Positions 59,066 through 64,000 of a stretch of 64,000 nt of DNA are shown here, in pieces. The first letter of the stretch is position 1. Each line of letters begins with the position of its first letter. Under the pieces are notes generated by a model. It was not told the origin of the DNA. It was given only the letters and a program-made list of their open reading frames with translations, and ran no database searches. A program made the translations under genes and the position numbers. Source of the stretch: Syngnathus acus (lineage: Eukaryota; Chordata; Actinopteri; Syngnathiformes; Syngnathidae); NCBI RefSeq assembly GCF_901709675.1, contig NC_051105.1, positions 2,730,001 to 2,794,000 on the forward strand, written 5' to 3'.

Positions 59066-62000
59066 AGCGTGCCCATATATATATATATATATATTTTTTT
59101 TAAATGGTCAAAGTGGAGAATCATTGTAGAATAAAGCAAAAATGACTATTTGCTGGTGTGACGCCTTCCAGGAAGCGCACTTTTTTAACACCGAAGACTC
59201 TATTTTCATGCCCAGTGCAAATCTAGCATAACGCATAACGTCTACCTGTGTGCATGGGTGGAGTTTTCTTCAGTTCGGCATTTTCATCAATGTGCTCACT
59301 TCGAAACAGGCGATTGTTCATCTGTGTGTGACAACACGTCCACACCCCTTGCCCACCTGTGCTGCAACTTAGACCTGCTTTTAGCTGGTCTAAAGATGAG
59401 TCTACTTTCAGTTGCCCAACTGTTAAGGTTTGTAAAAGAACATGGCTTTGGTCCACCAGAGTGCTCAACATTGTGCAGTGTGGTCTGCCAAATTCCCAAA
59501 TGTAAGAAAAGAGACTTGCACCTGCTGATGCTACTTTTGGAAAAAACAAAACGAGGTTCGGAAGGACCTCTTATCTCTCGTGTAACACAACTTCAGAGGT
59601 GTATTTTCCACACATTCCACTTCAGAGGGTTAGTTATATATCGAACCCTACCTTAATATCGAACCTTACCTTTTGTGGAATACCCATTTTGTCAAGGTTT
59701 TCTTTTCAATTTGCTCTTACTGTGATGCGTATGTCATATAACTTCCTGTTTATCTATTTTTCTTAATGCCCCTTGTTGAGTCTGCTCCTTCATCAGAAAT
59801 CAGTATTGCAAAAAAAAAAAAAAAGTACAAACATCCGGTGAATCCTTTGATGCTCACTGAACTAAGGTCCATCTGCGGACTTTCAAAATAATAACAGTTT
59901 GACTTGAAAGTGTATTAAAAGACCAACAGCAATTCACGGTGACTTAGATTCTTTCTATCCTGCATGGTGTCTCCACATGCAGAGGGTCGTGAAGCACTTA
60001 GCAGGACGTGAGGCTGTCACAAGCACATGTTTGCAAGCTGTGCATGTAAACGGAATTTGGAATAAATAAGGATTGATAGGAATGCCTCCTGGATCATTGT
60101 CGTTTTTGGGGATGGGTAGGAGGGGTCACGCCGAAGCTCATCCAAGACCCCCCACACTTTCTTTCCCTTGCTGTCATGGAGGTGGATATTGGGGGGGCTG
60201 CTCATCAAGTTTTGCCCGGCTTCTCAAATGCGGCACAGCTGCCTTTCCTAACCAGTGCAGCTCGAGCCCAATCATCCTGGAGAGCCACAATCGCTCTATT
60301 TATTAGAATACGTGTTTGCTATTGTTCTGTACCAAACACACAAAAAAAGACCCCCCCCCCCTTCCCCACCCACCCCGCCACCGTCATGTTAGCAGCGACC
60401 CCCTCCCTTTTTTCCCCCCAGAGAGCAACAATAACTTGGAATAGTCTTTTTTTTTTTTTGTACGTGTGGATGTGTGTGTGCGTGCGCGTGTATGCTTGTA
60501 AAACTGTCATTCTTCTCTTCTCTGGCCCACAGTGGCGCGGTGCTGTTGGCTGTTGTACGGGGAGCGGGAGCTCGGATGCCCCTGGCACCGCTCGAGCTTG
60601 TCGATTGCGGCCGTGCATGCGCGTGTCGTGCCGCTTTATTTTTGGGGAAGGGTGCCACATTTAGATTTGAGGAAATCTACCGGCTTTGTCTGCAGTGGAG
60701 GGAAGTGGACGTGCAGATAGACGCGTAAGTAGGGGGGAAAAAAAGGCGTCCTCGTTTTGGATTTTGCCGCTACCCGTGTTGCGCGTAAAAGTCATTTTAC
60801 GCAGACGCGTGGAGGAATTGGCGCGCAGAAACCAGCGTTTTATTTGCTTTTTTTTTTGGGCTGTGTTGTGTGTCAAGGGATGCTCTTTATATATTTTTGT
60901 ACTAATCACGCGAAATTGGTATTTTTATTAACGTTGTGTTTAAATGTTTGACTCCTCCAACATGTCAGGAAGATTTGTGGTTGCCGTCCTGTGATGCTTT
61001 CACATAGCGTAAATGTTGTTTCGGGGCAAAGTTAGATCACTCCTTAAGTGCGTGTGTGTGTTTTACGTTGTAAGCAACACAGCCATGACAGCATGGAGTA
61101 AAGGTTGCCCCCAGGGTGCTTTTGTCATCAATCATAAAGGTTCAATCCCAGCATTGTGTCCAATCCTCAACAGTTGTCATTTGTCATACGGAGAGTTATC
61201 ACTATCAACGTCGATTCTTGTCGTTTTATTTACATTTGTTTGTGGACTCATCCAAAGATTTATTATGTTACGCCGAAATTGAAATGTTATTTATTTTTTA
61301 TGTTTAAATACCAGTGTAATTTGATCCATAAATATGTTTTAGTATAATTCTGTCTAACCCTATACAGAACATCTAATTATAACACTGACATTCCAAAAGT
61401 ACTATGAGTGCCTTCTATGGGGTGTAAACACCAAACGGTTTGCCCATCTTACGCAGCAGAGTCAGTCATAAACTGGTTAAGATTTTTCTTTTTCTCCTGT
61501 CCATGACCCCTTTCATCGTGTGACATATAAGAGTAAATATTAAGATAATCTCAAATGACTGTATAGTGGTTAAGTCATTAGTGTCAAGACAAGAAGTGGA
61601 CTTGTTTTCTTATTTATTTCAAAATAGTGGGTTAATTGGACTCAATGGAGTCACTTCTAGGGATTGGTAGATTGGAATAGCGCAAAGGTCATCAGTCGCT
61701 TGTCTTTAGAAAAGTACATGACCAACAATACAGTGGGCAGTGACACTTGTCCCCATCCAGCACCTCATGCAGTGTTCTGTTCGTGTCCATGCGCTGCTAA
61801 CTTATACATTTTTTGTATACCCTTAAATAGACTATGTTTTTAAAGGATTTGCCTGTGGAATACACTATCAGTATCTGCAGACTGTTTTAATTTAAGAAGT
61901 TTGTTAAAAAAAAAAAAAGGCATTTACAATTTAAAAATTGTTTTATGTAGCGTGACTTCATTACCAGGAGCTCAAAAACATTTGGAGAGTTTGCTCACTA

Positions 62001-62254
62001 AGGTTTATTGCATGGCCACTGCCCTGATACAATTGACAAATCAAATCTAAAGTTAATATTAATGATTTTGTTGGTATTTTGCTGGCACTGCCAAATATCT
62101 GTCTGTCTGTCTGTCCAGCTAGCTAGCTAGCTATCTACAGTATCTATCTACCCCCTACCATTTTACCTACGAATGAAGGCCAGTGGGATCCTAATACAAT
62201 CAAAAAATTTAAATTTAAATTACATTAAAATACTGTAAAAATAAAAGATACTAA
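59066..62254. other. Intergenic, no gene seen
   Basis: A (TA)n tract at 59078-59093. Block 59220-59660 is open on both strands (132 codons plus, 108 codons minus) without a recognised domain. Block 60060-60310 is repeat-free. 60520-60840 is GC-richer with CpG but no credible frame. 60900-62250 is AT-rich. Confidence 0.5.
62098..62152. repeat. Compound tetranucleotide repeat (TCTG)n(CTAG)n(ATCT)n
   Basis: Seen: three short tetranucleotide tracts in succession, with the self-complementary CTAG block in the middle. Confidence 0.9.
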
Positions 62255-62299
62255 CCTGTGACCCTTGTGAGAGGAAGCGGTTTAGGAAATGGATGGATG
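62255..62299 (+). mobile_element. SINE tail fragment
   Basis: Seen: 'tgtgacccttgtgagagga', 'agcggtttaggaaatgg' and 'atggatgt', the 3' tail of the same family. It is the closest recognisable mobile piece to the sox1 promoter (about 500 bases upstream). Confidence 0.5.
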
Positions 62300-62800
62300 T
62301 AAAAAAAATACAGATGAAAAAAAAATGGTTAAAATCAACAGTTTGGTGAATTCTTAAAAAGAAACCAAAATACTTGAGACTCATTCAGGAACTTGCTCAC
62401 CCATGTTTTAAGCTCTCCCTACCTCTAAAATTGAGGTGCAGGTATAAAAATGGCCATTTCAATTGTACATTTTTGTGAAATCTCTGAAAACAAACACAAT
62501 TTGATTTCAAGTGTATTTGGTGGTGCATGGCAACCATATTGCTATGACGTATAGTTCAATTCCACAATGCCAAGTAGACGTTCAATACCAATTCTACTTT
62601 GAACAAACAAAACCAAAACACTTACTTAAGAGTGGAGTGAACCCAAAGTTGATTATTGTTGTAGTTGCTGCTGTTTACTTGATTTGTCACGATGCGCAGT
62701 CATTGGAAATGTTGAATTCCTTATGTTATTTGTGGGATCGACCGACACCCCCCTTCTACTTCATTCCACTTGTGTTGTGCTTCTGGAGTCAGCTGACCCA
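62300..62800. other. Proximal sox1 upstream DNA, no gene
   Basis: AT-rich unique-looking sequence between a SINE tail and the promoter. I see no ORF with protein-like composition and no recognised repeat. The last 60 bases, next to the octamer, are less AT-rich. Confidence 0.5.
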
Positions 62801-62860
62801 ATATATGCAAATGAGGCCGCCAGCTTGCTCCTCATTGGCTGCCCGCGCCTGATTTAAGTG
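62801..62860 (+). promoter_or_regulatory. Probable sox1 core promoter
   Basis: Seen: an octamer ATGCAAAT lies at 62805-62812, an inverted CCAAT box (ATTGG) at 62834-62838, a short GC-rich stretch follows, and a TATA-like TTTAAG sits at 62853-62858. Together they lie 255-310 bases upstream of the sox1 ATG. Known: octamers bind POU factors, which commonly partner SoxB1 proteins, and CCAAT boxes bind NF-Y. Inferred: transcription would begin near 62880, giving a leader of about 230 bases. No transcript evidence is available here. Confidence 0.55.
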
Positions 62861-62879
62861 CTGTCAGTGCGCGCGTCAC

Positions 62880-63029
62880 ATGGCCGCCGCTGCAAGCAAC
62901 TTGTCAACTCCGAGTGGCTCCAGTGTGCATTCTGTCACAGCGGATGTGAGGCAGGCAGGCAGGCAGGCAGCAGGGCGACGGCTTGGAGAGCCCTTGTGGG
63001 AATATTGCTTATGCTTTGGCGCGCTTTAA
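62880..63029 (+). other. Upstream ORF 1 in the sox1 leader (49 codons)
   Basis: Seen: ATG at 62880 followed by GCC (G at +4, C at -3) opens a 49-codon frame ending TAA at 63027-63029. It is out of frame with sox1 and ends 85 bases before its ATG. It starts MAAAASNLST and includes the GGCA repeat. A start-stop pair ATGTGA also lies at 62944-62949. This matters only if the transcript begins at or before 62880, which is close to the predicted start site, so the ORF may fall outside the mRNA. Confidence 0.35.
62944..62973. repeat. GGCA tetranucleotide repeat in sox1 leader
   Basis: Seen: about five tandem GCAG units lie in the presumed 5' leader of sox1. Length variation would shift the reading length of upstream ORF 1 but not the sox1 frame. 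Confidence 0.8.
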
Positions 63030-63127
63030 AGACTCTTGCAGCCAATCTGGTAACCCGACTTGTTTTGAATTTGCTTTTTCTCGCTGCTGAAGTTTTTCCA
63101 AACACGCCGCTCGAATGTATAGCATGA
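63011..63127 (+). other. Upstream ORF 2 overlapping the sox1 start codon
   Basis: Seen: ATG at 63011 opens a 38-codon frame ending TGA at 63125-63127. It crosses the sox1 ATG (63115) in another frame. Its context is weak (C at -3, C at +4). The encoded peptide is hydrophobic in the middle. Inferred: if translated it would compete with sox1 initiation, since ribosomes finishing it stop 10 bases past the sox1 ATG. It is not offered as a functional peptide. Confidence 0.4.
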
Positions 63128-64000
63128 TGATGGAGACCGACCTCCACTCCCCCGGCCCCCAAAGCAACACGGCCGGGGGGCAAACGGGGCCCAACGCGGG
63201 CTCCAAGGCGAGCCAGGAGCGGGTGAAGAGGCCCATGAACGCATTCATGGTGTGGTCCCGCGGCCAGCGTAGGAAGATGGCGCAGGAGAACCCCAAAATG
63301 CACAACTCCGAGATCAGCAAGAGACTGGGGGCCGAGTGGAAGGTGATGTCCGAGGCGGAGAAGCGGCCCTTCATCGACGAGGCCAAGAGGCTGCGGGCCA
63401 TGCACATGAAGGAGCACCCGGATTACAAGTACCGGCCCAGGCGGAAGACCAAGACGCTCCTCAAGAAGGACAAGTACTCGCTGGCCGGCGGTCTTCTCTC
63501 CGGAGCCGGCGGCGCAGGAGTGGGTTTGGGTGTCGGCATGGCGTCCTCCTCGGCGGCCCAGAGGCTGGAGAGCCCGGGTGCGTCCCACGGAGGATCCGCG
63601 GGTTCCGGCTACGCGCACATGAACGGCTGGGCCAACGGCGCCTACCCGGGCCAGGTGGCTGCTGCCGCGGCGGCCGCTGCCATGATGCAGGAGGCGCACC
63701 TCGCCTTCAGCCAGCACCCGGGCGGGGGCGCGCACCATCTCAACCACCACGCGCACCACCACGCGCACCCGCACGCCCACCACGCGCACCACCATCACCA
63801 CCACGCACACAACCCGCAACCCGTGCACCGCTATGACATGAGCTCGCTCCAGTACAGCCCCATCTCGAACTCGCAGAGCTACATGAGCGCCTCCCCGTCC
63901 GGTTACGGCGCCCTCAGCTACACGCAGCACCAAGGCTCCGGCGTGTCTTCTTCTTCCTCCTCCTCCTCCTCTTCGTCGTCCTCCTCCGCCGCCGCCGCCG
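63115..64000 (+). CDS. sox1: Transcription factor Sox1 (SoxB1 group), 5' part, cut by window end
   Basis: Seen: an open frame of 295 codons plus one base starts [14 protein letters not shown] and runs off the window without an intron. An HMG box spans about residues 36-108 (RPMNAFMVW at 39-47, KRLGAEWK at 69-76, then RPRRKTK at 107-113). The SoxB group segment [11 protein letters not shown] follows. Then come [15 protein letters not shown], an eight-Ala run (182-189), a His-rich stretch (207-232), and HRYDM plus [18 protein letters not shown] (238-265). A 14-Ser run (278-291) leads into an Ala run at the edge. Known: Sox1 binds the DNA minor groove through the HMG box at ACAAT-type sites and maintains neural progenitors in the nucleus; the C-terminal part activates transcription. 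The start peptide and [10 protein letters not shown] block fit Sox1 rather than Sox2 or Sox3. The last quarter or so of the protein is outside the window. The sox1a/sox1b choice is open. Confidence 0.97.
   Translation, partial: MYSMMMETDLHSPGPQSNTAGGQTGPNAGSKASQERVKRPMNAFMVWSRGQRRKMAQENPKMHNSEISKRLGAEWKVMSEAEKRPFIDEAKRLRAMHMKEHPDYKYRPRRKTKTLLKKDKYSLAGGLLSGAGGAGVGLGVGMASSSAAQRLESPGASHGGSAGSGYAHMNGWANGAYPGQVAAAAAAAAMMQEAHLAFSQHPGGGAHHLNHHAHHHAHPHAHHAHHHHHHAHNPQPVHRYDMSSLQYSPISNSQSYMSASPSGYGALSYTQHQGSGVSSSSSSSSSSSSSSAAAA

Noticed and set aside
62098-62152. Regularly repeated units that could suggest an array
   Set aside because: Simple tetranucleotide microsatellites; no spacer structure, and the genome is vertebrate, so a CRISPR array is not expected.
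63336-63836. 166-codon plus-strand frame inside sox1
   Set aside because: Out-of-frame shadow of sox1, Gly/Arg/Pro low-complexity.
62935-63933. 332-codon open frame on the minus strand at the right edge
   Set aside because: It is the antisense shadow of the GC-rich sox1 coding sequence; its Arg/Val/Gly/His-rich product follows from the sox1 codons and matches no family.

Overview
The window looks like teleost fish nuclear DNA. It is AT-rich, full of (GT)n, (TA)n and homopolymer tracts, and carries fish-type repeats: Tc1/Tigger-like terminal repeats, hAT-Charlie-like ends, a tRNA-headed SINE with a GGAT-rich tail, and an L2-like LINE. The species cannot be named from the sequence alone.

The only protein-coding gene I can defend is at the right-hand edge. 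It is the 5' part of an intronless-looking SoxB1 gene, clearly Sox1, reading rightwards from 63115 and cut by the window end at codon 296. Just upstream are an octamer ATGCAAAT, an inverted CCAAT box and a weak TATA-like motif (62801-62860). The leader holds upstream ORFs, one of which overlaps the sox1 start codon out of frame. Whether this is the sox1a or sox1b paralogue cannot be decided here.

Everything from 1 to about 62800 appears non-coding. I read it as the gene desert upstream of sox1, a likely regulatory domain for a neural developmental transcription factor. Several repeat-free blocks rich in homeodomain (TAATTA), SOX (ACAAT/CTTTGTT) and related motifs are candidate conserved enhancers (13.6, 19.1, 22.5, 23.7, 27.8, 30.2, 36.0, 37.2-38.1, 39.7-40.1, 54.6-54.9, 56.6-56.8 and 58.8 kb). 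These are judged by eye and need alignment to other fish.

Mobile DNA is scattered through the desert. There are two near-identical 300-bp foldback elements built from nested 66-bp palindromes (4512-4809 and 48872-49171). There are two Tigger-like MITEs (4266-4445 truncated, 57397-57717 complete with TA target duplication). A 172-174 bp MITE occurs in opposite orientations (17934-18107 and 58180-58351), with a divergent third copy at 43932. Other elements are a 5'-truncated LINE with a reverse-transcriptase remnant (minus strand, about 47500-48555), a pogo/Tigger remnant (49953-50224), hAT-like fragments and seven SINE pieces. A 61-bp near-perfect palindrome (10546-10606) and an exact 19-bp repeat pair in an AT-rich block (54850 and 54888) are the structures least explained by these classes.
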